Positions 1 to 8,957 of a stretch of 64,000 nucleotides of DNA are shown here, one piece after another. Each line of letters begins with the position of its first letter. The stretch's first letter is position 1. Position numbers and translations under genes: made by a program. Origin of the DNA: Candidatus Scalindua sp. (GTDB taxonomy: Bacteria > Planctomycetota > Brocadiia > Brocadiales > Scalinduaceae); the NCBI GenBank assembly GCA_018670825.1, contig JABHIW010000140.1, positions 17,946 through 81,945 of the forward strand, in the 5' to 3' direction. The notes beneath the pieces were generated by a model. That model had not been told where the DNA came from. It worked only from the letters and a program-made list of their open reading frames with translations, and did not search any database.

Positions 1-88
1 ACGAGAAAGTGGAAATCTAAAAAGTCTCTAAAAACAGACCCTAACATAATGAGAATGATTATATTTTCTCTATTTATTCCATTATAGA

Positions 89-171
89 TGTCATTCCCGC
101 CCGCCTATACCTAATTTGGGCAGGCATGCTTTCAGCGGGAATCCAGGATGAACAGTCCTTTAGATACCCGA
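89..171. repeat. Dispersed palindromic repeat, copy 1 (cattcccgc type)
   Basis: The segment has the arms tcattcccgc and gcgggaat, followed by a tail reading aggatgaa, agtc, tttagatacccgat. A second copy with the same arms and tail lies at 60039-60115, next to a decayed hicBA locus. The two copies differ mainly in loop length. Confidence 0.7.
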
Positions 172-258
172 TAAGCTTGTCCTCGTGCCCACCCGGATAA
201 ATCCGTTCGCCAGCCCGACGTGCATGAGGCTGTGTCACAATTACAAAAACACACTTAT

Positions 259-340
259 TGTCATTCTGAACGAAGTGAAGAATCTAATGTCTACAATAGG
301 TTACAAATCAAGATTCTTCGGCTATCACCTTAGAATGACA
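259..340. repeat. Dispersed inverted repeat (tgtcattctgaa type)
   Basis: A left arm starting tgtcattctgaacg and ending gaagaatct is followed after about 25 bases by an imperfect inverted copy ending tagaatgaca. Related arms occur at 4980-5058 and 28423-28460. The structure is that of a short non-coding repeat able to fold into a long hairpin. Confidence 0.65.
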
Positions 341-531
341 TTATGACACAGTCTGCATTCTGGCGGGAACGGAAAAACGGGGAGGTGCTCTGGTATGACA
401 AAAGGCGCGCACGCAAAAACCTGACCGAACACCACGGGGTTATAGCAACCGTTATAACAATGTAACATGTTTGTATTAAGAGTCTTAACAAATTAAGGAC
501 AAACGAAAGAACCCAATGTGGTAGATTTGCC

Positions 532-560
532 TTGACATTAATATGTGCTTTTGATAGATA
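532..560 (+). promoter_or_regulatory. Possible sigma-70 promoter for the collagen-like gene
   Basis: A perfect -35 box TTGACA (532-537) is followed after 17 bases by TAGATA (555-560), a poor -10 match. If used, transcription would give a leader of roughly 220 nt containing the 671-700 hairpin. Only the -35 box is strong. Confidence 0.35.
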
Positions 561-670
561 CGCTAAAACTACACAATTATTGTAATATAAAAGTGTTATA
601 GCTTGCAGAGTTGTGTTCCTGATGTAAACGTGAAAAACATACCTATGTCAATACAAATACTCAAGCACAG

Positions 671-700
671 GAAGAGACTTAAATGAATTTAAGTCTCTTC
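671..700 (+). promoter_or_regulatory. Perfect 13-bp hairpin in the leader of the 786-1919 gene
   Basis: The arms GAAGAGACTTAAA (671-683) and TTTAAGTCTCTTC (688-700) are perfectly complementary around a 4-base loop. No U-run follows, so it is not a standard terminator. It could be an operator or a stabilising or regulatory RNA hairpin about 85 bases before the start codon. Confidence 0.5.
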
Positions 701-785
701 GAATGATTATATTATTATCTTATGTATGGTAAGCAGGAAAGTGAGCTATACAGGAAATTTATGCGAAAGTAGGAGGTCGTATAAG

Positions 786-1919
786 ATGAGAAATTTCAGA
801 ATATTGGCAGGCTTTATGGTGGTTTTTCTTGTTGCTTTTATGAGTTTGAGCGCGGCAGCACATGCAAAAGATGATGATGACAGCGGTAGTGGTAAAAAGA
901 AGGGAAAGAAATTGCCAAAACATGCCCGGGTACTCCAGGCACAGATTAACGATAACAAGGCATTGATAGAGAATATTGAATTAACACCGGGGCCGCAGGG
1001 ACTCAAAGGTGACCCGGGTGCAGATAGCACTGTAGAAGGTCCGCAGGGACCCAAAGGTGACCCGGGTACTGATGGTGTAGACGGACAATCAATACAGGGT
1101 CCGCAAGGTGAACCGGGAACAAGTAGTTGGTTTGATGGATTTGAGACCGTTACGACAACCGGCAGTGTTCAGGTCGGAAATGATACCGCAGACTGTACCT
1201 CTGCCAATGAGGGGACTATCCGGTTCAACACGGCAGCAAAAACACTTGAAGTATGTGACGGAACTGTATGGGCATATTTAAATGCTACAGAAGTACCGGA
1301 AAAAGTAGACGCCGATAACGATGGTTACTACACAGATATTTACTACTCTGAAATTGACTGCGATGATAATGACTATAATGTTAATCCGGGTGCTACTGAG
1401 ATTAGAAATGATGGATTAGATAACGATTGTAATCCTAATACATCTGATGGAGACTATTATCAAATCGGTGATACTGGTCCCGCGGGAGGTATCGTGTTTT
1501 ATATCACCGACGGAGGACAACACGGCCTGGAAGTAGCGTCGGCAGACCAGTCCAGTGCTGTGGAATGGGGATGTAGCGGCCATAAGTCAGATGCTGAAGG
1601 CACAGCACTGGGCACAGGCGCATCAAACACGGTAACTATTGTAGAAGAGTGCCAATACACAGCTGCTAGCATAGCTTATAATCATACGGAGGGAGGATTT
1701 TCTGATTGGTACCTGCCTTCAAAAGACGAGTTAAATTTGTTGTGGTACGAGGAAACAGTAGCAGTGCAAGCGAATATGGATGATGAGCCCTATTGGACTT
1801 CATCGCAAAGAACCAACAGAACAGCGTGGATACAGAGCTTCGATCCCTTCGATGGAGGCAGGGACGAATATGAGAACAAGAGCATCTCCCTCAGGGTGCG
1901 TGCTGTTCGGGCTTTTTAA
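786..1919 (+). CDS. Secreted collagen-like protein with MopE-type metal-binding segment and DUF1566 C-terminal domain
   Basis: The start at 786 is chosen over an upstream in-frame one because an AGGAGG lies at 771-776 and the protein then begins with a clean signal peptide (cleavage near AHA, residue 27). The 377-residue protein has an Asp/Lys-rich linker (28-45), a collagen-like Gly-X-Y tract (about 69-112, GPQG and KGDPG units), then an Asp/Asn-rich stretch with DADNDG and DCDDND (about 175-222) like the Cu-binding MopE motif. A C-terminal domain has the GDTGPAGGIVFY opening and the GGFSDWYLPSKDEL motif of DUF1566. It is probably extracellular or surface-attached, possibly adhesive; a specific function cannot be assigned. 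The order of modules is visible; metal binding is inferred from the motif. Confidence 0.8.
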   Translation: MRNFRILAGFMVVFLVAFMSLSAAAHAKDDDDSGSGKKKGKKLPKHARVLQAQINDNKALIENIELTPGPQGLKGDPGADSTVEGPQGPKGDPGTDGVDGQSIQGPQGEPGTSSWFDGFETVTTTGSVQVGNDTADCTSANEGTIRFNTAAKTLEVCDGTVWAYLNATEVPEKVDADNDGYYTDIYYSEIDCDDNDYNVNPGATEIRNDGLDNDCNPNTSDGDYYQIGDTGPAGGIVFYITDGGQHGLEVASADQSSAVEWGCSGHKSDAEGTALGTGASNTVTIVEECQYTAASIAYNHTEGGFSDWYLPSKDELNLLWYEETVAVQANMDDEPYWTSSQRTNRTAWIQSFDPFDGGRDEYENKSISLRVRAVRAF

Positions 1920-2372
1920 CTATTTATCCATTTAATAATTACCGCGAAGCGGTCGGGATAAGATGGGACAGGCACTATTTATCAAAATTTTGTCTGTCCC
2001 TGTTATTCCCGCCAAACAGCACGTCTCCTGCCCGGATGAATCCCTGCCCGACGAACGGCAGGCGGGCGTTCGGACGGGGGCAGGCCCGCCCTAACCCACT
2101 TCACCCAATGCTTCACGTATCCCCCGATACGGAAAGAATCCACAGGAAAAACAGAGAAGGTTTTGGACACAGATAAATACAGATAAGGACAGATGAAAGA
2201 AACAAAACAATTCTCACGTACCCGCCAAACAGCGTGTCTGGCAGGAAGGCAGCAAGAACACAGAGGTAGAAGGAAATCTCAGACAGCGCTACGAAGATCA
2301 CTGCGTAAGGCTACAGCTGAAAAGAAAAACAATTTGTTACCTTGAAAGTAGAAGCTCATTAGCAAAAAGCAT

Positions 2373-2401
2373 TTGATATATATACCATGTAGTGGTATAG
2401 T
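2373..2401 (+). promoter_or_regulatory. Promoter for higBA
   Basis: TTGATA (2373-2378) and TATAGT (2396-2401) are separated by exactly 17 bases, about 80 bases before the toxin start. The palindrome at 2381-2399 fills the spacer, as expected for an autoregulated toxin-antitoxin operon. Confidence 0.55.
2381..2399. promoter_or_regulatory. Palindromic operator candidate for HigA
   Basis: TATACCA and TGGTATA form a perfect 7-bp inverted repeat around a 5-base centre, lying between the -35 and -10 boxes. A further half-site TGGTATA follows at 2409-2415. HigA antitoxins are XRE-type repressors that bind such palindromes; which protein binds here is inferred. Confidence 0.55.
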
Positions 2402-2481
2402 CTGTACGTGGTATAATTTGTTTGCCAAGGTACCAGGATTTGATATGAACGTCAGTAAGATAAAAGTAAAATGACTTTCTC

Positions 2482-2778
2482 ATGGGAATAAGAAATTTTA
2501 AGAACAAGGAGGCGATGGATGTTAACTATGGGAAAAGAACGAAAGACGCTTTAAGACTTCTCCCTGAGAATCTTCACAGAAAGGCCCAGGTGAAACTGGC
2601 ACGATTAGGCGCTGCAACTTCAATCAGGGATTTACAGGAGATACGTGGAAATCGATTTGAAGTATTAAAAGGTAATCGAAAAGGGCAATATAGTATTAGA
2701 ATTAACGATCAATATCGCATTTGTTTTAAATGGAAAAATGAGGATGCGGTGGAAGTTGAAATTACGGACTATCATTAA
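2482..2778 (+). CDS. higB: HigB-type (RelE superfamily) toxin
   Basis: A 98-residue protein with the conserved C-terminal HigB/RelE layout: a central helix pair, then GNRFEVLKGNRKGQYSIRI and NDQYRICFKW, and a final strand EITDYH. Family members are ribosome-dependent mRNA interferases that cut mRNA when the antitoxin is degraded. The N-terminus is a little longer than usual. The toxin gene precedes the antitoxin gene, which is the order typical of higBA, and the downstream gap is 21 bases. Assignment to HigB rather than another RelE subgroup rests on this order and the HigA-type partner. Confidence 0.9.
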   Translation: MGIRNFKNKEAMDVNYGKRTKDALRLLPENLHRKAQVKLARLGAATSIRDLQEIRGNRFEVLKGNRKGQYSIRINDQYRICFKWKNEDAVEVEITDYH

Positions 2779-2799
2779 TCAGTACAAAGGAGAGGTAAT

Positions 2800-3084
2800 A
2801 TGGAAGAAAAACATATAACACCAGTTCATCCCGGGGAAGTACTAAAGGATGAATTGGAAGAAATTAACCTTAAACAGAGTGCACTTGCCAGACATATTGG
2901 TGTATTGCCAAAAACCGTTAATGAAATTTGTCGTGGCAAGAGAGGTATAAGCGCGGAGATGGCTGTCAAGCTCTCAAAGGCGCTGGGAGGTAGTCCTCAA
3001 TTCTGGCTCAATCTGCAGAATAACTGGGAGCTTAGCCAGTTAAATTATTCTCATTTCAAGAACATTGATCCAATAGCCGCCTGA
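2800..3084 (+). CDS. higA: HigA-type XRE-family antitoxin
   Basis: The 94-residue protein opens with the signature TPVHPGEVLKDEL and carries an XRE helix-turn-helix (about residues 23-60, QSALARHIGV then KTVNEICRGKRG). The tail SPQFWLNLQNNWEL is typical of the HigA/VapI antitoxin family. It should neutralise HigB and repress the operon through the palindrome at 2381-2399. AGGAGAGG a few bases before the ATG is a good ribosome binding site. Confidence 0.92.
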   Translation: MEEKHITPVHPGEVLKDELEEINLKQSALARHIGVLPKTVNEICRGKRGISAEMAVKLSKALGGSPQFWLNLQNNWELSQLNYSHFKNIDPIAA

Positions 3085-3222
3085 TAATAAGAGAGACATA
3101 TAACGATAATAACAGTATTGGTACGACGTAACCGTTATCTTGTCTATACACTTCAATTTTCCTTTTTCCCCCTTAATAAGCGTCAAATTGACAAGTAGAT
3201 TACATTTTAGTACTATTCCACA

Positions 3223-4761
3223 ATGAAAATAATCTTTGCCGGTCTAACTGCATTATTGCTATCATTTTTTTCAATAACAATCCATGCCCAACAGGCATAC
3301 ACCCTTAAGGGCAAAGCGGTTCATATGGCAGGCAGGAAGGTTGAGCTGCTGGATTTTTATGGCGACAAGAACCGGGTTGTCTCTTCAACAACAATTGACA
3401 AGAATGGACTTTTTCAGTTCCCGTTTACGGATGACTCTCCGGTTGGCATGTACCGGCTGAGACTTGCAAAGGGCAGGCACATGGATGTTATTTACAACCG
3501 CAACAATATAGAGCTTTCAATAGCCAGACCGAATGTGCAGGCGGGAAAGTACTCCCTTACTGATGGTATAGATGTACTGTCATCAGGTGATAATAGAATC
3601 TATTACGGTTTCCTGCGAACCCTGGACTTGCGAAGAAAGCGAACGGTACTTTTAAATCAACTGAAGCTCTTGTATCCGCATTCTAAAGATAATGAAAAGG
3701 TGTCTGAGAACAATACTGCGAGTCATCCGGAGAATGAAACAGAGCTGTTTCGTGGCCAGATAGAGGGTGAGATGCGAAATCTTCATAAGGGGTTTGAAGG
3801 GTATATACAACAGCTCATTGATAATAATCCGGACTCCTATGCCGCAAAGATCATAAAGACGATGAAGACCCCGGTATTGAAAGTTGAAGTATCGGGAAAC
3901 GGACGAAAAGAATGGCTGAAGGAGCATTTCTGGGACAACGTGGACCTCTCCGATGCGACCCTGCTGCACAGTCCGGTAATACCGTCAAAGATTTTCGAAT
4001 ATCTATCTCTATATAATGATAAAAGACTGAGCAGAGAGGAACAGGAGATGGCCATAATTGAGGCGATGGATGATATCCTCTTCAGGGCTCAGGCGGATGA
4101 TACGGTTTTCGGTGTTGTGCTGGACATTGTAACCCGGAGGTTTGAGAAATCTGAGTATGAACTGGTATTAACGTATATAACAGAGAATTATATCCTGTCC
4201 GATTCCGGCTGTGAAGATAGTGAAAAGTCAGTCTCGGCAGACAGGGCAGCTGAATTGAGAGATAAAGTAGAGACTATTAAAAGAATGGCCGTAGGGAATC
4301 TGGCCCCGGAGATAGATATGCCTCAACAGTGGCTTTTTGATGTAAAGATTGCGGAGGGCACGGTAATCCCCGCCAGTAGCTCACAGATGATGCTGTCGAA
4401 TATCAATGCGGAGTACACTCTGGTTCTGTTCTGGGCAAGCTGGTGTCCGCATTGCCCGTCATTGCTATCTGAGATAAAGGAGATTTACGAGAAGTTCAGA
4501 GGTAAGGGCCTTGAGGTATTGGCTATATCAATAGACAAAGAACGTACCGCATGGCAGGAAGCCATTTCAAAGAGGCAATACCGATGGATCAACTATTCTG
4601 AGCTGACAGGATGGGAAGGCAAGGCGGCAAAGGAGTATGGCGTATGGTCAACCCCAAGGATGTATCTGCTTGACAGAAACAAAAGGATAATTGCGAAGCC
4701 GGCATCAGTGAAAGAGCTGAAAAAATCTATAGCTCCATTAAAGTTTGTCAAAACAGAATAG
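3223..4761 (+). CDS. Exported TlpA-like thioredoxin-fold protein
   Basis: This 512-residue protein has a signal peptide (1-22, ending IHAQ), an N-terminal beta domain resembling DUF4369 (about 25-105), a long helical middle region, and a C-terminal thioredoxin domain of the TlpA/ResA class (about 365-505). The active site is WCPHC with Cys408 and Cys411, and the cis-Pro motif is STPRMYLLD. Such proteins reduce disulfides in the periplasm, often in cytochrome c maturation; the substrate is not indicated. The DUF4369-thioredoxin arrangement is common in Bacteroidetes. It stands alone, with repeats downstream. Confidence 0.85.
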   Translation: MKIIFAGLTALLLSFFSITIHAQQAYTLKGKAVHMAGRKVELLDFYGDKNRVVSSTTIDKNGLFQFPFTDDSPVGMYRLRLAKGRHMDVIYNRNNIELSIARPNVQAGKYSLTDGIDVLSSGDNRIYYGFLRTLDLRRKRTVLLNQLKLLYPHSKDNEKVSENNTASHPENETELFRGQIEGEMRNLHKGFEGYIQQLIDNNPDSYAAKIIKTMKTPVLKVEVSGNGRKEWLKEHFWDNVDLSDATLLHSPVIPSKIFEYLSLYNDKRLSREEQEMAIIEAMDDILFRAQADDTVFGVVLDIVTRRFEKSEYELVLTYITENYILSDSGCEDSEKSVSADRAAELRDKVETIKRMAVGNLAPEIDMPQQWLFDVKIAEGTVIPASSSQMMLSNINAEYTLVLFWASWCPHCPSLLSEIKEIYEKFRGKGLEVLAISIDKERTAWQEAISKRQYRWINYSELTGWEGKAAKEYGVWSTPRMYLLDRNKRIIAKPASVKELKKSIAPLKFVKTE

Positions 4762-5093
4762 GTGGAGTGAGTGAAAATCGGAGTCTAAAGAAAGTGGTAT
4801 TAAAACAATAGACAGGTACCGACGACTTAATGAAATGGTATTCTTTTTGTTATGTGTCAGTCTTGTTTTGTGCAATTGGGACCGAATTGGTAGGTAATGC
4901 CCACCCTACCGCAAAAAACCTGTAACACATTTGTTGTCAAATACTTAAATCACAAACCCCTATACATTAGATTAAGGTTAGATTCTTCATTCTGCTCCGC
5001 TACATTCAGAATGACATTTTCTGCGTGTCATTCTGAGGGAAGAACGACCGAAGAATCTCAACGTCTCCGACTTTGAATTCCCTAAACATTAAA
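4762..5093. other. Intergenic region containing a dispersed inverted repeat
   Basis: I see no gene here. The region between the convergent thioredoxin and membrane-protein genes holds low-complexity sequence and the inverted repeat at 4980-5058. Confidence 0.6.
4980..5058. repeat. Dispersed inverted repeat (tgtcattctga type)
   Basis: The left arm runs agattcttcattctg to cagaatgaca (4980-5016) and the right arm tgtcattctgaggg to gaagaatct (5026-5058). The arms are imperfect inverted copies separated by nine bases. The same words occur at 259-340 and 28423-28460. Confidence 0.65.
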
Positions 5094-5678
5094 TTAAGTC
5101 TCAATCAAAACAACTTTTTTTGAGGTCAAGCGAGCAATGTTCTCTGCGTATGAGAGAATCACCTCTTTTTTAGGGTTTCTGTCAAAGTATAATTTGCCCA
5201 GATCTTTACCGTTCAAACTCATTAGCCAATATCCTGCTCGAATCCCTTTTCCCGTGCCTTTTGCCGCTTCCCTCTGCATGGCAACAGTCTTACTATTACA
5301 AACATTTTCTACGATAATTTCGTCAATTTTATCAAATTTGATTCTCTTCGTCCAGATTTGGAAGAAGAATTTAAACCTGATGCGAATTTCCTCTAATCCT
5401 TTATCCACAACTATCTTTTTGTCATAAAAGAGTAAAAAGAAGCCAAGAAGGGGGATAAGTATAAGTGTAATAATAATAGCAAAGAAGAGGGCTTTATCTA
5501 TAAAAGAGCTTGAATAGTAAAGAAGCCATAAGTATATTGACGCAGCCCTGTACATAATAAAAAAAACCAGACCTAAAGCCAGCATCATCCCCCCCATCGC
5601 TTTGGGGAATCGGGAACGAGCCATCAGCGTTTTGTTTTCGTCTGTTTCCGTAATTTGTAATGTTACAACTAATCCCAT
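5094..5678 (-). CDS. Hypothetical two-TM membrane protein
   Basis: A 194-residue protein I do not recognise. Two hydrophobic segments (about 28-50 and 61-84) are followed by a soluble C-terminal part of about 105 residues with alternating strands (VVDKGLEEIRIRF, IKFDKIDEIIVENV). That pattern resembles small PH-like membrane-associated domains such as those in YcxB- or YdbT-type proteins. It stands alone between a repeat-rich gap and alr, transcribed away from alr. Its role is unknown. Confidence 0.65.
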   Translation of the reverse strand: MGLVVTLQITETDENKTLMARSRFPKAMGGMMLALGLVFFIMYRAASIYLWLLYYSSSFIDKALFFAIIITLILIPLLGFFLLFYDKKIVVDKGLEEIRIRFKFFFQIWTKRIKFDKIDEIIVENVCNSKTVAMQREAAKGTGKGIRAGYWLMSLNGKDLGKLYFDRNPKKEVILSYAENIARLTSKKVVLIET

Positions 5679-5835
5679 AATAGTTTCCTTTTCTTATATC
5701 CGAGTAGATTTTATCCTGTATCTAAAATGCGTCAACTAATTTTTAAAAAACATTGTTTTTTTATATAGGAGAATTAGAATTACCACATACTAAGTTTACA
5801 AAAGCAGTTCTATCAATTGTAAGGAGCTAAAGCTA

Positions 5836-6975
5836 ATGAGTGAGATTACATGGATTGAAGTAGATCTCAATGCGATTGAGCAAAATTTAAAGGCCATTAA
5901 GAGCGTGGTGGGCTCTGATACAAAAATCCTCGCTATTGTCAAGGCTGATGCGTATGGGCACGGCGCTGTCAAGGTCAGTCAGTCCCTGGAACAAAATGGC
6001 ATAGATATGCTTGGAGTAGCGTTTCCGGGGGAGGGCATAGAGCTAAGGAAAAATAACACAAACATTCCCATACTCATCTTAAACCCTGTTTTGTCAGAAC
6101 AGATAGAAGATGTTGTAAAACATTCACTTAGAGTAACCGTAAACAGCCTTGATATAGCTAATGAAATATCAATAACTGCAAAAAGGTATCACCATACTGT
6201 CCGGATTCATGTCGAAATAGACACTGGTATGGGAGGAGCAGGTGTTTGTCTGGACAAAGCCCTACCTTTTATTAAAGCACTGTTGTTAATTGAAAATTTA
6301 GAAATTGAAGGAGTGTTTACTCATTTCAATTCATCTGATGAAAAGGACAAATCATTTACCTATGAACAAAACAGAAAATTTAAAGAAGTTATCAAACAGC
6401 TTGAAAATGAAAAAATCTCTATTCCTTTAATACATGCCGCTAACAGTGCCGCAATATTAGATATACCTGATTCTTATTTTAATATGGTAAGGCCGGGGTT
6501 AATACTTTACGGGATTTTCCCCTCGCAATATGTTTCAAGGGATATTGATTTAAAACAAGCTATGAGCTTCAAGACAAAAATTATAAACCTTAAACAACTC
6601 GATCCGGGAAACGTGATTGGTTATGGCAGGACATTTGAGATACTGGAGCAAACAACCGTGGCAACAATACCTGTTGGCTACAAGGATGGTTTCAACAGGG
6701 GTTTTTCAAGTTTGGGCGAAGTACTTGTTAACGAGAAACGCGTCCCAATTATTGGTCGGGTATGTATGGACAGGTGTTTCATTGATGTAACCAATCTTCC
6801 TAACGTTGAAATTGGAAGCGAAGTTATATTGATTGGAAACCAGGGCAACGAAACAATTTCGATTGAATCGGCAGCGGAATTAATAGGGACTATCCCTTAT
6901 GAAGTTGTATGCAATATAGGAACAAAAACGCTGAAAAAGATGTATAAACGCTATAGAGAAACCAATAAAGAATAA
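5836..6975 (+). CDS. alr: Alanine racemase
   Basis: PLP enzyme converting L- to D-alanine for peptidoglycan. The 379-residue protein has the usual length. The PLP lysine is Lys36 in AIVKADAYGHG, and the opposing catalytic tyrosine is Tyr263 in GYGRTF. RVCMDRCFIDVT and the C-terminal beta domain are present. An AAGGAG lies just before the ATG. Monocistronic by spacing, with about 130 bases to dnaG. Confidence 0.96.
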   Translation: MSEITWIEVDLNAIEQNLKAIKSVVGSDTKILAIVKADAYGHGAVKVSQSLEQNGIDMLGVAFPGEGIELRKNNTNIPILILNPVLSEQIEDVVKHSLRVTVNSLDIANEISITAKRYHHTVRIHVEIDTGMGGAGVCLDKALPFIKALLLIENLEIEGVFTHFNSSDEKDKSFTYEQNRKFKEVIKQLENEKISIPLIHAANSAAILDIPDSYFNMVRPGLILYGIFPSQYVSRDIDLKQAMSFKTKIINLKQLDPGNVIGYGRTFEILEQTTVATIPVGYKDGFNRGFSSLGEVLVNEKRVPIIGRVCMDRCFIDVTNLPNVEIGSEVILIGNQGNETISIESAAELIGTIPYEVVCNIGTKTLKKMYKRYRETNKE

Positions 6976-7049
6976 ATTATAGTCTTAAGCATTTGCGTTC
7001 CTACAATCCACGATCATAATAACATATCACAGATATACTTAAGAAAGTC

Positions 7050-7077
7050 TTGACTTTTAGTCATAATATGGTAATTT
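7050..7077 (+). promoter_or_regulatory. Promoter for dnaG-rpoD
   Basis: TTGACT (7050-7055) and TAATTT (7072-7077) are separated by 16 bases, placing a start site about 25 bases before the dnaG ATG at 7107. Confidence 0.45.
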
Positions 7078-7106
7078 TAATGAATTTTGATCAATCCGTG
7101 TAGCTT

Positions 7107-8918
7107 ATGGCTTCTTTTATTCCACCAGAAAAGATATCTGAGATCCAAAGATCCATAAATATAATAGATATAGTATCTGATTACATTGCTCTTAAGCAGT
7201 CAGGAAAAAACTTTCTAGGGTTGTGTCCTTTTCATCATGAGAAAACTCCGTCCTTTACCGTTAACGAAGAGAAACAAATATATAAGTGTTTTGGATGCGG
7301 AGAGGGTGGAACTGTCTTTAACTTTCTGATGAAACAAGAGTCTTTGACTTTTCCGGAAGCAATTAATGTACTTGCAGAAAAGACGAATATCAGGATTGAT
7401 CTATCTGGTAAAAAGGATACGCGTCAAGGAACAAACAATTTTTTTAAGGTTAACGAACAGGCAACCCGATTGTTTATTGATACGTTCTTGAAAACACAAG
7501 AAGGTAAACGATCAAGGGATTATGTTTCAAGCAGATTAATAAATGATAATTCAATAAGGAAGTTCAGGCTGGGATATGCTCCTAACCGTTGGGATTCGAT
7601 AGTAAATAAGTCAAAAGAATGGGGTGTGGATACACCGTTACTTGAAAGGGCCGGGCTGATTATAAGAAAGCAGGATAAGTGTTACGACCGTTTTCGCAAC
7701 CGGTTAATGTTTCCCATTTTTGATTCTCAAAACAGGCCTGTAGGTTTTGGAGCAAGAGCGCTAGACAACTCCTTACCAAAATATCTTAACTCTCCGGAAA
7801 CGGCAATCTTTAGTAAAAGCAAGACGCTTTACGGAGTTAATCTAGCCAAAGAATCTATGAAAAAGAACCGGAAGGTTTTGATCATGGAGGGCTATACCGA
7901 TGTAATAATGGCTCATCAGCATGGAATAGATTGGTCAGTTGCTGTACTTGGCACAGCATTAACACGGGAACATGTAAGGATGTTAAGGCGCTATAGTGAT
8001 AAAGCCATTCTTGTCTTTGATGCAGATACTGCAGGGCAAAAATCTTCTGAAAGAAATTTGGATATCTTTATAGAAGAAGATTTTGATGTAAATATTGTTC
8101 TTTTACCTAAAGGTTATGACCCATATGACTTTATTATTAAAAAGGGCAAAGAGCGGTTCTTGGAACAAGTGGAAAAAGCGTACGATTTTTTCAGCTTTAA
8201 AGTAAAACTTTCTGAGAGAAAGTGGGATATGTCTACCGTGTCCGGAAGGTCTTCTGCCATAGACGACATTTTGTTAACGGCAATAAAAATCCCTGATGTT
8301 TTAAAACGTGACTTAACCATTAAGAGGGTTGCAGAGGAGATGTCTTTAGATGAACAGCTCATTCGCAACCACTTAACTAAGTTTAATGGTTTAAAAAAAG
8401 GACAAATTGGGATTAAAAAATCTCATGATAAAATTTCAAGTAAAACAACCAATACTAAAACAGCTGACTATCAGGTAGAAATGACCATTCTCGGTTTAAT
8501 GATTAACAGGAATGATTTAATAAAAAAAGTGGAGAGAGAGATAGGTTTTGATAATTTCATAAATAACGAAATCCTGAGTATTGCGAAAGGAATATCTGAA
8601 ATATATTCTCAAAAAGGGCAGGTTATATTAAGCGATATCTTCCCTATGTTAGATTCACCTGAGATGAGCAGAGATATGGTTGATACGATTTCTCAACAGG
8701 AATCTATGGAAGAGAGCCTTATGGCTGGACACGCTGATGCAGGTGAGAAAATGCTTAAAGATTGTATTCATTATATCAGAAAGAAGAAAAACAAGCAGGC
8801 CAGAAAGAAAATGTCGGACTTATATAAATCAAAAGGAAGTGAACAAGAAGTTGACCAAATACTTTCCGGGTTTCACAAGAAGAGCATGACTTTTCATTCT
8901 GTAAAAAAATCTGGATAA
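7107..8918 (+). CDS. dnaG: DNA primase
   Basis: Synthesises RNA primers at the replication fork. The 603-residue protein has the N-terminal zinc-binding domain (Cys40, His43, Cys61, Cys64), the RNA polymerase core, and the TOPRIM motifs MEGYTD (Glu261) and VFDADTAG. A less conserved C-terminal helicase-interaction domain follows from about residue 450. It lies 39 bases upstream of rpoD, the classical macromolecular-synthesis arrangement without rpsU. Confidence 0.97.
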   Translation: MASFIPPEKISEIQRSINIIDIVSDYIALKQSGKNFLGLCPFHHEKTPSFTVNEEKQIYKCFGCGEGGTVFNFLMKQESLTFPEAINVLAEKTNIRIDLSGKKDTRQGTNNFFKVNEQATRLFIDTFLKTQEGKRSRDYVSSRLINDNSIRKFRLGYAPNRWDSIVNKSKEWGVDTPLLERAGLIIRKQDKCYDRFRNRLMFPIFDSQNRPVGFGARALDNSLPKYLNSPETAIFSKSKTLYGVNLAKESMKKNRKVLIMEGYTDVIMAHQHGIDWSVAVLGTALTREHVRMLRRYSDKAILVFDADTAGQKSSERNLDIFIEEDFDVNIVLLPKGYDPYDFIIKKGKERFLEQVEKAYDFFSFKVKLSERKWDMSTVSGRSSAIDDILLTAIKIPDVLKRDLTIKRVAEEMSLDEQLIRNHLTKFNGLKKGQIGIKKSHDKISSKTTNTKTADYQVEMTILGLMINRNDLIKKVEREIGFDNFINNEILSIAKGISEIYSQKGQVILSDIFPMLDSPEMSRDMVDTISQQESMEESLMAGHADAGEKMLKDCIHYIRKKKNKQARKKMSDLYKSKGSEQEVDQILSGFHKKSMTFHSVKKSG

Positions 8919-8957
8919 AAAAACTTTTAGTTCTTATTTAAATAGGAGACTCCTTTA

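Larger units (their letters stand above)
1..785. other. Intergenic region with dispersed repeats and a gene leader
   Basis: I see no convincing gene here. It holds two unrelated dispersed repeats (89-171 and 259-340), a possible promoter (532-560) and a perfect hairpin (671-700) in the leader of the gene that starts at 786. The repeat copies resemble segments elsewhere in the window, so the first 350 bases look like accumulated mobile or palindromic repeats. Confidence 0.6.
1920..2481. other. Intergenic region with GC-rich repeat debris and the higBA control region
   Basis: About 1930-2110 is GC-rich with short palindromic pieces (cccgcc, ggcgggc) like those seen elsewhere between genes. 2120-2300 is low-complexity sequence rich in acagat and agaaca words, with no convincing gene. 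The final 110 bases hold the higBA promoter and operator. Confidence 0.55.

Noticed and set aside
2113..2301. 62-codon minus-strand frame between the collagen-like gene and higB
   Set aside because: It lies in low-complexity repeat debris and gives a hydrophobic, unlikely protein with no start signal.
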